15,093 bases of DNA from Kiritimatiellia bacterium (lineage in GTDB: Bacteria; Verrucomicrobiota; Kiritimatiellia; RFP12; UBA1067): NCBI GenBank assembly GCA_017648225.1, contig JAGCJE010000188.1, positions 1 to 15,093 on the forward strand. Reading direction: 5' to 3'. The position numbers were made by a program, and so were the translations under genes. A model generated the notes under the pieces. It saw nothing but the letters and a program-made list of their open reading frames with translations, made no database searches and had not been told where the DNA came from. The first letter of the stretch is position 1. Each line of letters begins with the position of its first letter. Below are positions 1-6,812 of this stretch, piece after piece.

Positions 1-323
1 CCGGTGGCCAAACTAGTGATGGTGCCGGAACCTGAGAGCGAAGTACAAGTTAGCTTGTAGCCGTTGAGGTCGAGCGTAACCCCCGAATTGACGATCAGTG
101 CGCCAACCGTCTTGTCTTCAGTGAGAGCAGTGTTTTCCCTTACCTCCCAATCCTCCGCCCACGCGCTGCTAACCCCAAACAAAAGCGCAAGCGAAAGGAT
201 AAATGAAAATAAACTCCCAAACCTCCCACTCGAACTCGATCCTCCAACTCCTAACTCTTCACTCTTAACTCTTAACTCTAAACTATTATCCCCCCCTGGA
301 TTTTTGCAGGTTATAAGGCTCAT
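1..323 (-). CDS. Secreted beta-helix / autotransporter-type repeat protein, N-terminal part (cut by the window edge)
   Basis: The minus strand is open from an ATG at 323 to the window edge (107 codons). The translation has an unusual polar stretch of about 40 residues, then a signal peptide with the core FSFILSLALLFG ending in SSAWA before EDWEV. The mature part reads like parallel beta-helix or autotransporter-strand repeats (VGALIVNSGVTLDLNGYKL, followed by SGSGTI). Start choice: GAAAGGA lies 7 nt upstream of the ATG, and no other ATG, GTG or TTG occurs in frame before the signal-peptide core. A promoter lies at 397-425. The stretch between start and signal peptide is encoded by degenerate 7-bp repeats and follows a run of seven G, which is odd. 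A role as surface or exported adhesin or glycan-binding protein is inferred only from the fold; the C terminus is not visible, so sorting and full length are unknown. Confidence 0.62.
   Translation of the reverse strand, partial: MSLITCKNPGGDNSLELRVKSEELGVGGSSSSGRFGSLFSFILSLALLFGVSSAWAEDWEVRENTALTEDKTVGALIVNSGVTLDLNGYKLTCTSLSGSGTITSLAT
244..296 (-). repeat. Degenerate 7-bp tandem repeats plus G7 tract inside the 5' end of a coding region
   Basis: On the coding (minus) strand five consecutive heptads run from 278 down to 244: GAGTTAA, GAGTTAA, GAGTGAA, GAGTTAG, GAGTTGG. Looser copies of the same purine-rich theme continue to about 225. A homopolymer of seven G (290-296) lies just before them. 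Seven is not a multiple of three, so gain or loss of one unit would shift the frame of the secreted protein that starts at 323. Confidence 0.75.
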
Positions 324-396
324 GAGCTTATCCTTTCTTGTTTCGGGCTCTATAAAAATAATCTTAAGACGGCATAACGAACCATCTTTTGACACT

Positions 397-402
397 ATTC
401 TA
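397..402 (-). promoter_or_regulatory. -10-like hexamer TAGAAT of the left-edge secreted gene
   Basis: On the minus strand TAGAAT lies 19 nt downstream of the 56-bp repeated element. The place where a -35 box would sit (420-425) reads TTTTCT, far from consensus, which suggests dependence on an activator. The implied transcription start near 390 leaves a leader of about 67 nt before the ATG at 323. The second copy of the element has TAAAAT at exactly the same distance, which supports the call. Confidence 0.5.
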
Positions 403-420
403 ACATAACGCGCTAATCAA

Positions 421-476
421 GAAAAGCACAAGTTATTGCAAATTCCTGTCACGGCCAATTGCAAAAAACTGTCACG
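421..476 (-). promoter_or_regulatory. 56-bp operator-like element, copy 1, with two 18-bp direct half-sites
   Basis: This element is 54/56 identical to 3241-3296. On the minus strand it holds CGTGACAGTTTTTTGCAA (476-459) and CGTGACAGGAATTTGCAA (453-436), which agree at 15 of 18 positions. They are separated by TTGGC, giving a 23-bp period, and are followed by a conserved 15-nt stretch (435-421) reaching the -35 region. Two same-orientation half-sites of about 17-18 bp are the usual layout of AraC-family sites. Assignment to the XylR-like protein encoded at 3298-4440 is inferred. Confidence 0.6.
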
Positions 477-477
477 G

Positions 478-644
478 AGGAGAATGAGGGGTGAGGGGAG
501 GTGAAGGTTAAAGGTGAAGGTGAAGAGAGGCGAGATTTCGAGTTCCGAGTTTGCGGCAGAGAAAAGCGGTAGCGGTAGATATGAAGAAAAATCACTAACC
601 ACTAACTGCTATCCACTCTACCACTACACCTAATCTCTACACTA
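478..644. repeat. Degenerate short-period low-complexity tracts
   Basis: About 478-540 (plus strand) is a purine-rich tract built from variants of GGTGAA and GGTTAA. About 590-644 is built from variants of CACTAAC and CACTCTAC. The periods are about 6-7 bp and imperfect. An open frame across 417-602 on the minus strand exists only because of this composition and is not called as a gene. Confidence 0.55.
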
Positions 645-1580
645 TTATCGGCGGCCTTTGCGCATAAGCCATACTATCAGCTCAGCGGCATAATCGGTCT
701 GAATCATCGTCGCGCCCTGATTAAGAACCCATCCCCAGTTAGCATCGGGATCAAGTAGCGCTCGCTTATCACCATGTCCCGCGTCAAGATTATCCCACAT
801 CGTATTCACCCAAAGGCGCGGCGAACCTTTTGCCTCCGTCACCTTGCAGAACGCTGCGACATGCTTTGGAGAATCGACACAGATTTCATACATGGACGCT
901 TTTCTCGGCTCCTTCGCTAACCAGAGCGGCAGATCGTGCGCGGCTTTTTTATGCTTTTTCCAACAGAACTGAATAACGGGCATATAAAGCAATGTGCCGC
1001 TTTCAACATCCTTCCAGTACGGGCCGAAGAACTTGCGGGCATCATCGGGATCATGGAGCGACTTAACCAACACCTCTTTAAGCGCACCAACGGCCGCAAC
1101 CGCATCGAGGATTTCTCTCGGGTGAGCAGTGAACTTATCGATGTTCATTATAATCTTGCCGCGCGTCAGTTCCAACGCCTCTTCAAGCGTTAGAATCTCA
1201 TAGTCTGTCGCCTTACCCTTAGCGTCGCGCATCTTAAACTTCTTTATTTCATCAAGCGTATATTCGGAGACCTTGCCCTTGCCGGTTGTGGTGCGGTCAA
1301 GCGTTGCATCGTGGTTAAGGATAAAGCGTCCATCCTTTGTCCTCTGCACGTCAAGTTCGACAATATCCGCACCGAGCGCGATTGACGAGAGAATAGCGCC
1401 CTTGGAATTCTCCGGGAAGTTTCGCCAATCGCCGCGATGCATCGCAACAAAGACATAATTGCGGTCGCTTGAAAGAAGCTTCTCACGAATCTGCTCCGTC
1501 CGCGTCGAGGCACTAACACAAACCGCAAGAAACGAAAGAAACGAGAATACGGCAAATCTAAGATTCATAATTTCAATCAT
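645..1580 (-). CDS. Secreted glycerophosphodiester phosphodiesterase (GDPD family)
   Basis: This 311-residue protein belongs to the GDPD TIM-barrel family, which hydrolyses glycerophosphodiesters to glycerol-3-phosphate and an alcohol. Visible family motifs are HRGD (H48, R49), the PEN motif (E57), VELDV (E75, D77) and NHD (H90); these are the expected acid-base histidines and metal-binding acids. The N terminus (about residues 5-25, core FAVFSFLSFLAVCVSAS) is a signal peptide, so the enzyme acts outside the cytoplasm. Its ATG overlaps the TAA of the upstream GH123-like gene as TAATG, implying translational coupling and joint action on one substrate. A second in-frame ATG at 1568 is possible, but the overlap favours 1580. 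The true substrate (phospholipid head groups, teichoic acid or other glycerophosphoglycans) cannot be read from sequence. Confidence 0.9.
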   Translation of the reverse strand: MIEIMNLRFAVFSFLSFLAVCVSASTRTEQIREKLLSSDRNYVFVAMHRGDWRNFPENSKGAILSSIALGADIVELDVQRTKDGRFILNHDATLDRTTTGKGKVSEYTLDEIKKFKMRDAKGKATDYEILTLEEALELTRGKIIMNIDKFTAHPREILDAVAAVGALKEVLVKSLHDPDDARKFFGPYWKDVESGTLLYMPVIQFCWKKHKKAAHDLPLWLAKEPRKASMYEICVDSPKHVAAFCKVTEAKGSPRLWVNTMWDNLDAGHGDKRALLDPDANWGWVLNQGATMIQTDYAAELIVWLMRKGRR

Positions 1581-3175
1581 TAAAAGTTCAGGCCTGTTTT
1601 ATTGACAAATTCTTCGACAGCGCGGCGGAAGGCCGAGAAATCAAAAGCGTTGTTCACGGCGCCCTTATATCCGTAGGGCTCACCGAGCTTTTTAAGCGCT
1701 TTTTCAACCGTTCCTCGTTTCCCTTCTTTCAAAATCCTCATCTTCTCGGCCGCGACCACGCCGGCGCGAAGCGAGATAAGACGTGAAGAGAGTTCGCCTC
1801 GCGGATAGATAAGAAATGTATCGCCGGGACGCCAGTGGAGATTACCTCTGCGGACAGTCTTAAAGGACGCGTCGTCATACGGATCTTTAGGCCATGAATT
1901 CGCCGCCCAGCGAAGGAAGCCGTCGAAACCCGTAATACCGGGATATGCGCTGAGCCAAAATCCCTCATCGGCGGGGCTGTCCATAAATGTGTTCGGGTGC
2001 ATCGCCGTAGCGCAGACATAAAACGTCGTCTTAAATCCTTTTTGGCGGCGCGGTTCTAACTCATCCAGAAGCTTCGGATGCTTTCTCAAATGGATGAGGC
2101 CCTGGCAGTAGTTGTCGATATTCATTCCGCTAAACTCCGACGGGCTCTTGTTGCCGGCCATAGCGACCTTCATGCCGGGAGCCTTCTTCTGGATGAAAGC
2201 GATAATCTTCCTTACATCGTCGGGCGCACGTTCATCCATCGCGATATACGCGTCGTTAAACCAACCCTTGGCTTCCAAATGCTTTTTGAAATCAACCAAA
2301 AAGTCCCCCCAGTAATCCTCAAACTCGGCGGTTCCCGGCAGATACTTCTCGCGACGCTCCACCAACCCCTTTCCACGTACTTCCTCCTTCCACGACACCT
2401 TATACCCCCAAGGACACATCGTGTAGCAGGCGATATCGGGACCTAAGCCGCACTTACGGCCGAACTCAACGTACTCGTCAAAAATCGTATAATCGAATTC
2501 CCACTTTCCGTCCGCTTTCTTAACTCGGCCGATCATAGAATAGTATCCGTCAAGACACTGATTGTTCCACGGGAGATCAAGAAGCGTTACCGTAAGCGCC
2601 TTGCAACCGCTTTCAGCGAGCGCACGCCAGACCGGCTCCATCTTCTCGTAATGCTCCTTGGAAAACGGCTTTACGTTGAAGTAACGCGAAACGGCCCACG
2701 GATGCTGCCAGAGATCGAGGAAGTATTTCCAATCCTTCGCCGGCGGGAGAACACGATCGACAACCATCAATGCGAGGCTATCGCCGCCTCTCTCGCCTAA
2801 CTTAACAGTACGCTTACCAGGCTTCGCATCCGGAGCGACGGTTACCTTAATCATAGTCGGAAAAGTTTTATCGCCCTTCTTCCATTCGCGGCAAACATCG
2901 GCAACCTTAGCCTTACCGGTGACACGGGCCTTTTTCTTACCCTCCTTGTCGGTATAGCGCTCAAACATATCATACTTCACCTCATCAAAGCGAAGAAGAG
3001 TAAACGATACACCCTCGCCGGCAGCGTCCGAAGAAAGCGCCGCCGCGCCATCTTGAAGCACCTCGGGAATTTTCACATACGCGGTCTCGCCGCGCCAGGT
3101 AGAAACCTCAAACGTCGCGGAATATGCGCTTATGCCCATAAGACAAATCACAGATAAAAAAGCAGGTTTTTGCAT
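1580..3175 (-). CDS. Secreted GH123-like hydrolase (DUF4091), candidate N-acetyl-beta-galactosaminidase
   Basis: This 531-residue exported protein has a signal peptide (residues 1-20, cleavage after SAYSA) and a beta-sandwich-like N-terminal region (about 21-140). A catalytic barrel (about 150-480) follows. The pair D314-E315 in YIAMDERAPDD matches the neighbouring Asp-Glu pair that GH123 enzymes use in substrate-assisted hydrolysis of beta-GalNAc. The C-terminal part (GFLRWAANSW about 419-428, then GDTFLIYPRGELSSRLISLR, ending in a RAGVVAAEKM-type helix) is typical of DUF4091. It is the first gene of a two-gene unit with the GDPD at 645-1580 and lies behind an operator-like element and -10 (3217-3296). 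The ribosome-binding site is weak (AAGAGA). The fold call is strong; GalNAc specificity is inferred because many DUF4091 proteins are uncharacterised. Confidence 0.82.
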   Translation of the reverse strand: MQKPAFLSVICLMGISAYSATFEVSTWRGETAYVKIPEVLQDGAAALSSDAAGEGVSFTLLRFDEVKYDMFERYTDKEGKKKARVTGKAKVADVCREWKKGDKTFPTMIKVTVAPDAKPGKRTVKLGERGGDSLALMVVDRVLPPAKDWKYFLDLWQHPWAVSRYFNVKPFSKEHYEKMEPVWRALAESGCKALTVTLLDLPWNNQCLDGYYSMIGRVKKADGKWEFDYTIFDEYVEFGRKCGLGPDIACYTMCPWGYKVSWKEEVRGKGLVERREKYLPGTAEFEDYWGDFLVDFKKHLEAKGWFNDAYIAMDERAPDDVRKIIAFIQKKAPGMKVAMAGNKSPSEFSGMNIDNYCQGLIHLRKHPKLLDELEPRRQKGFKTTFYVCATAMHPNTFMDSPADEGFWLSAYPGITGFDGFLRWAANSWPKDPYDDASFKTVRRGNLHWRPGDTFLIYPRGELSSRLISLRAGVVAAEKMRILKEGKRGTVEKALKKLGEPYGYKGAVNNAFDFSAFRRAVEEFVNKTGLNF

Positions 3176-3216
3176 AATTAAAATCTCTTAGGAGTTTTCA
3201 AAATAGTTATACAAAC

Positions 3217-3222
3217 ATTTTA
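3217..3222 (-). promoter_or_regulatory. -10-like hexamer TAAAAT of the GH123-GDPD unit
   Basis: TAAAAT on the minus strand lies 19 nt downstream of the second copy of the 56-bp element, the same distance as at the left-edge gene. The -35 position (3240-3245) reads TTTTCG, again non-consensus. The implied start near 3210 gives a leader of about 35 nt to the ATG at 3175. The hexamer overlaps a short perfect inverted repeat (CATTTT and AAAATG, 3216-3230), whose meaning is unclear. Confidence 0.5.
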
Positions 3223-3240
3223 ACAAAATGCGGTAAATAC

Positions 3241-3296
3241 GAAAAGCACAAGTTATTGCAAATTCCTGTCATGGCCAATTGCAAAAAACCGTCACG
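3241..3296 (-). promoter_or_regulatory. 56-bp operator-like element, copy 2, upstream of the GH123-GDPD unit
   Basis: This is the second copy of the element at 421-476. It has the same two direct half-sites (3296-3279 and 3273-3256 on the minus strand) with a 23-bp period, and one substitution in each half relative to copy 1 (at 3290 and 3272). It begins one base after the stop codon of the XylR-like regulator gene and lies upstream of the hydrolase promoter. A local activator site is the simplest reading. Confidence 0.62.
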
Positions 3297-3297
3297 T

Positions 3298-4440
3298 TCA
3301 TTTCCAGAGGCGCCGCCATTCAGCCGGCGTCAATCCGACAGAGGAACGAAACGCGTTCACTAAATGCGGCGGATGCAGAAAGCCTGTGGCATTAGCTATA
3401 AAATCAAGAGTAAAGTCGGTCGTGCGCAGAAGCGATTTAGCCTTGTTGAAACGCAAACTCCTCAGTTCGGACAACGGCGTTGTTTTCATCTCGTCGCGAA
3501 AAAGCCTATGCAGCTTACTCTCTGAAACGGAAAATTTAGCGGCGATTTCCTCAACGGTAATCGAAGAGGATATGTTATCGGCCATAAACTGAAGTATCTC
3601 CTTCAAAAGCGGACTTTTTTCAAATGCGCCATCCGTCGACTCCCGCTCCGAAACACCGAGCGCGGGTATATATGTAAACTCGTTTTCCCTTTCGCCGCTC
3701 TCCATCATCCTGTCGAGCATTTCGCATGCGGTAATGGCGAGGCTGCGGAAATTTGGGTTTATGCTGGAAATGGTAATATCCTGATTTTCGCAAACGATAA
3801 TATTGTCGTTAGTACCAAGAATACCCACTTCCGCCGGCACACTTATCCCGTTTGCGATCGCGCAGTCAAGGACATTTACGGCCACAGAATCGCTCATACA
3901 CCAAATGCCAAGAGGTTTCGGGAGCTTATAAATCTTCTTAAAAGCGCGCATATTCTCGTCCCAATCGTCTTCACGCCCCTTGCGGATCGTTTCGGCGCGA
4001 ACAATCCAGGGTATATCATCCGCGACGCCCAGCATGCGGAGATGTTCAACAAAAACCTTATAGCTTATCTCGGCCGATTTTATGCGCTCTGACGTGCAGA
4101 AGACAAAATGGCGATACCCCTTTGAATGAAGGTGCTCCGCGGCGACACGGGCGTTCTGCGAATAATCTACGACGGCTCTCGGGATTTTGATATCCGGCCT
4201 CGCATAAGAAAGACCTACGACTGGAGTCGACGTCTGTGCGAACTTGGCAATAAAACGCATCTGCGACTCAGAACGTGAAAACGAAACGATAGCTCCATCG
4301 CCCTTCCAGCCTCGAGGCGCGATACCGTCATTCATCAAAGTGAGACGCCAGTTATGCTGCGCGGCATACTGAACGATAACGCTGAGAAACTTTCTCGCGT
4401 TCATCATCAAGAGAACTTGTTTTTTCTTCATTGCAGACAT
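3298..4440 (-). CDS. XylR-like transcriptional regulator (LacI-type sensor plus AraC DNA-binding domain)
   Basis: This 380-residue regulator has the architecture of E. coli XylR. A periplasmic-binding-protein/LacI-type sugar sensor (about residues 8-260; segments GDGAIVSF, STPVVGLSYARPDI, VVDYSQNARVAAEHLHSKGY, GIWCMSDSVAVNVLDCA and VGILGTNDN) has no N-terminal LacI helix-turn-helix. It is followed by a C-terminal AraC/XylS domain (about 278-380) with two helix-turn-helix units (ITVEEIAAKFSVSESKLHRL and a second ending in GLTPAEW). Such proteins bind direct-repeat sites and usually activate sugar-use genes when ligand binds. It starts 1 nt after the TIM-barrel gene, so the two are co-transcribed, and it ends 1 nt from an operator-like element. 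The ATG at 4440 is used; an ATG at 4431 is possible. The ligand is unknown. Confidence 0.88.
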   Translation of the reverse strand: MSAMKKKQVLLMMNARKFLSVIVQYAAQHNWRLTLMNDGIAPRGWKGDGAIVSFSRSESQMRFIAKFAQTSTPVVGLSYARPDIKIPRAVVDYSQNARVAAEHLHSKGYRHFVFCTSERIKSAEISYKVFVEHLRMLGVADDIPWIVRAETIRKGREDDWDENMRAFKKIYKLPKPLGIWCMSDSVAVNVLDCAIANGISVPAEVGILGTNDNIIVCENQDITISSINPNFRSLAITACEMLDRMMESGERENEFTYIPALGVSERESTDGAFEKSPLLKEILQFMADNISSSITVEEIAAKFSVSESKLHRLFRDEMKTTPLSELRSLRFNKAKSLLRTTDFTLDFIANATGFLHPPHLVNAFRSSVGLTPAEWRRLWK

Positions 4441-4441
4441 T

Positions 4442-5386
4442 TTAAATTTTCCATATCGAACTTATGGAAGATATGCTTTTAGAAAGATTTTCCTCGGAGA
4501 CATGACTTTTCGGCTCAAAAACGATATGCTCGGCCTTTTCAGCCATCGACGACAATGCGGTGAAATCGACGCCGCCTCCGCCGGGAGCGAAATGATCGTC
4601 GTAATAGTCTTTGACGTCGTTGATGTGCATACCGCGGACAAGAGAAATTTCTTCAAGTTTTTCAAGAGCCTCTTTTGCGTCATCGTCAATCCAGCCGTGC
4701 ATTTCCCTGACGCGGTGGTGACCCGTGTCGAACCATGCGAAGACGCGCGAACCTGATAGCCTCGTGACGATATCGAGAGTTTCAACCTCGTTCGGATAAC
4801 CTTCCAAAAACGGAAGATTCTCCAAAGCGAGCGCGAGCGACCTTTTTTCAAGTACGGGTTCAATCGACTCAAGCTCTCTTAAGAAAATATCGGTTATCTT
4901 CGCGGCTCTCTTATTGCGTGCCGAGAGCGCGGAGTTCAGAACTTTGCGGTATTTGGGATTGAGCGTATCGCCCTTTGCCGCAATAAGCGTCTCACGCAGC
5001 AGATGCGAATCGCGTTTTTTCGAAAAGAAAGTCGCCAGAGGAATCCGGCCCGCATGAAGAACGATCGACTTAGCTCCCATATCCGAAGCCGTATCGATCG
5101 TTTTTAAAAGATAAATCCTCGCCATCGCGCGCTCGTTCTCGTCGGGGCTCGCGAGCGAATAAAGTTCGGGACTTCCGTCGGGCGCAGAAAGCGGCACGGG
5201 GCAGAACGCGTGAACGCTTTCAACGGGAATCTGATCCAATCTTTTTAAAAATCCCGCAAGCTGATCTTGAGTCGTATTAAAGCCGAGTTCCAGCGCGGCG
5301 AACCCGAGTTCCAAAGCCTTGTCCGCAATCTCTTCGCCTGAAGAGTATTTTCGGTTGCACCAGTTGGTCGAAAGCGCGAATTTCAT
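4442..5386 (-). CDS. Sugar phosphate isomerase/epimerase-like TIM-barrel protein
   Basis: This 314-residue cytoplasmic protein belongs to the xylose-isomerase-like/AP-endonuclease-2 TIM-barrel superfamily, whose members isomerise or epimerise sugars or act on keto-sugars at a divalent metal. Candidate metal ligands are visible in order: H111 (VLHAGR), E189 (LALENLPF), D220 and H223 (WFDTGHH), H254 (GMHINDVKD) and E291 (HIVFEPK). The loop DDHFAPGGGGVDF is typical of the family. I start at the ATG at 5386, which overlaps the holB stop as ATGA; a longer frame reaches 5416 but has no family similarity in its extra ten residues. An AGGA-type ribosome-binding site lies about 10 nt upstream. Coupling to the XylR-like gene 1 nt downstream suggests a sugar-processing role in the same regulon. 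The substrate is not predictable. Confidence 0.82.
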   Translation of the reverse strand: MKFALSTNWCNRKYSSGEEIADKALELGFAALELGFNTTQDQLAGFLKRLDQIPVESVHAFCPVPLSAPDGSPELYSLASPDENERAMARIYLLKTIDTASDMGAKSIVLHAGRIPLATFFSKKRDSHLLRETLIAAKGDTLNPKYRKVLNSALSARNKRAAKITDIFLRELESIEPVLEKRSLALALENLPFLEGYPNEVETLDIVTRLSGSRVFAWFDTGHHRVREMHGWIDDDAKEALEKLEEISLVRGMHINDVKDYYDDHFAPGGGGVDFTALSSMAEKAEHIVFEPKSHVSEENLSKSISSISSIWKI

Positions 5387-6183
5387 TTGAAAGCCATCCT
5401 GTCCATCATGGCGCAAAGAACGGCTTCGTCGTTCATCGACTTCTCGCTCTGGCGGTACGCCGTCTCGACCGCCTCGAGATTGCGAAAAGCCTTGAAAAGC
5501 GGTACCGAGCCGTTCAACATCCCGCTTCTTACGAACGATGCGACGGTTTTGTAGAACGCTTTGCGGACGATTGCCACATCTTCGTCTTCGGCTTCGTCTT
5601 TAAGGGAGGAAAGGATTTCGGCGAGACGCCTACCCGCTAGCGCCCTTTCAAATACGGTTTCGCAGAAAACGACCTCTTCCATCACCTCGCGGACGTCCTC
5701 GTAAGCATCACCTTCCAGAACTCCCTCCGAAAGCGGGAGATCCACACGCTGGGATCGTGAGATGATCGTAGGAAGAATCGCGTCGGGAGAATCTGTCTGA
5801 AGAATGAAAAGAGTTTTAGGCGGAGGCTCTTCGAGCGTTTTCAAGAACGCGTTGGCGGCCTCGGTCTCCATCCTGTCGGCGCCGATTATCACGCCTACCT
5901 TCCAGCCGCCTGAAAAAGCCGTGACAGACATCGGCGCGACAATTTTCTCGCGCATCGACTTTACATGGATGGTACGGCTTTTCCCTTCGGCTTCAAGCCA
6001 TGCGACGTCAGGATGAGAGCGTTTCTCTATCTGGGAGATTTCGCTAGGAAAAAGTTTTTTCAAAATTCGGTCGGTCAGGACATCGCACTGGCCGCGAAGA
6101 TCGCCGCAGAGAAGATAGCCGTGAGCGGGCTTTCCCGAATCGACGGCGCGGGAAATCAGATTAAACGCTTCAGAGACCTGCAT
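5383..6183 (-). CDS. holB: DNA polymerase III delta' subunit
   Basis: This 266-residue protein resembles the delta' subunit of the clamp-loader complex, which helps load the sliding clamp onto primed DNA. The most telling segments are ANAFLKTLEEPPPKTLFIL (about 110-128), TDSPDAILPTIISRSQRV (about 130-147) with the SRxQ arginine-finger motif, and HGYLLCGD (21-28) where a P-loop would be. The P-loop is degenerate (no GxxGxGKT) and the zinc-binding cysteine cluster of some homologues is absent, both compatible with delta'. The ATG at 6183 is chosen because GGGAGG lies about 5 nt upstream; a TTG at 6195 would add four residues. The gene overlaps the end of tmk by 28 nt, and tmk-holB is a common bacterial pair, which supports the call. 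Confidence 0.88.
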   Translation of the reverse strand: MQVSEAFNLISRAVDSGKPAHGYLLCGDLRGQCDVLTDRILKKLFPSEISQIEKRSHPDVAWLEAEGKSRTIHVKSMREKIVAPMSVTAFSGGWKVGVIIGADRMETEAANAFLKTLEEPPPKTLFILQTDSPDAILPTIISRSQRVDLPLSEGVLEGDAYEDVREVMEEVVFCETVFERALAGRRLAEILSSLKDEAEDEDVAIVRKAFYKTVASFVRSGMLNGSVPLFKAFRNLEAVETAYRQSEKSMNDEAVLCAMMDRMAFK

Positions 6184-6791
6184 ACCGCCTCCCAAACATG
6201 ATCCGGCGTCCCGGACGCGTCAATAGTGTGAATACGATCGCTCTCTGCCGCGGCGAGAGCGTGAAAACCCTCGCGAAGTTTACGGTGAAACTCATCGCCC
6301 GCAAGCTCTATCCTATCAGCCTCGGTGTTTGTCTCCTTCTCGCGTTTACGCATGCGCGCCGAGGCGACCTCAGGCGGAACGTCCAAAAGAAGCGTCAAAT
6401 CGGGCTTAAGGGAATCGCAGGCGAAATCGTTGGCGACTTTTAGAATCTCGAGATCCAGTCCACGGCCGTATCCCTGGTAGGCGAAAGTGGAATCGCTGAA
6501 GCGGTCGCTTAAGACCCAGACGCCCGAGTCGAGAGCGGGGACAATCACGTTTTTCACTAGCTGCGCCCGAGCCGCGAGAAAAAGAAGAAGTTCGGCGCGA
6601 TCGCACGGAGGATCATCCTTCTCGTTTTTGAGGAGGCCTCGGATGAGTTCCGCAAGACGCGTGCCTCCCGGCTCGCGTGTAACGAGAACCTCGACGCCTT
6701 TCTCTTTAAGATAAGCTTCGAGGCGCCTGATCTGGGTCGATTTACCGCAGCCTTCGCCGCCTTCAAAAGTGATAAATCTGCCCTTTTTCAT
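6156..6791 (-). CDS. tmk: Thymidylate kinase (dTMP kinase)
   Basis: This 211-residue enzyme phosphorylates dTMP to dTDP with ATP and is essential for dTTP supply. The P-loop GGEGCGKST (11-19), the TREPGGT motif (38-44), the DRF motif (96-98, in LSDRFSDSTFAYQGYGRG) and a basic LID region (about 145-162, RMRKREKETNTEADRIE) are all present and in order. The length is normal for the family. A GAGG ribosome-binding site lies about 4 nt before the ATG. The gene follows thrS by 21 nt and overlaps holB by 28 nt, so the three are probably co-transcribed and holB translation is likely coupled to that of tmk. Confidence 0.96.
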   Translation of the reverse strand: MKKGRFITFEGGEGCGKSTQIRRLEAYLKEKGVEVLVTREPGGTRLAELIRGLLKNEKDDPPCDRAELLLFLAARAQLVKNVIVPALDSGVWVLSDRFSDSTFAYQGYGRGLDLEILKVANDFACDSLKPDLTLLLDVPPEVASARMRKREKETNTEADRIELAGDEFHRKLREGFHALAAAESDRIHTIDASGTPDHVWEAVCRSLKRLI

Positions 6792-6812
6792 AGCGCCTCG
6801 AACCCTACCGCC

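Larger units (their letters stand above)
324..644. other. Gene-free 321-nt stretch: promoter, operator-like element and low-complexity tracts
   Basis: No convincing gene lies between the stop of the GDPD gene (645) and the start of the secreted gene (323). From left to right on the plus strand the region holds the 5' leader and ribosome-binding site (about 324-390), a -10-like hexamer (397-402), a 56-bp element repeated elsewhere in the window (421-476), a purine-rich GGTGAA-type tract (about 478-540) and a CACTAAC-type tract (about 590-644). I saw no clear Rho-independent terminator for the GDPD transcript. Confidence 0.7.

Noticed and set aside
64..408. 114-codon open frame on the plus strand at the left edge
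   Set aside because: It runs antisense to the secreted gene and across its promoter; the minus-strand reading has a signal peptide, beta-helix repeats and a ribosome-binding site.
421..476. Reading the repeated element as an insertion-sequence end or CRISPR repeat
   Set aside because: Only two copies are visible, both oriented toward genes at fixed promoter distance, with no transposase, target duplication or spacer array.
417..602. 61-codon open frame on the minus strand in the gene-free stretch
   Set aside because: It is made by the low-complexity tracts and the repeated promoter element, begins with GTG without a ribosome-binding site, and looks like no protein family.
3216..3230. Perfect short inverted repeat over the -10 of the hydrolase promoter
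   Set aside because: A 6-bp A/T-rich stem is likely by chance and has no counterpart at the other copy of the promoter.
5387..5416. Ten-codon extension of the TIM-barrel protein
   Set aside because: The ATG at 5386 gives a classical ATGA overlap with holB and begins with the family-typical first strand (MKFALSTNW).
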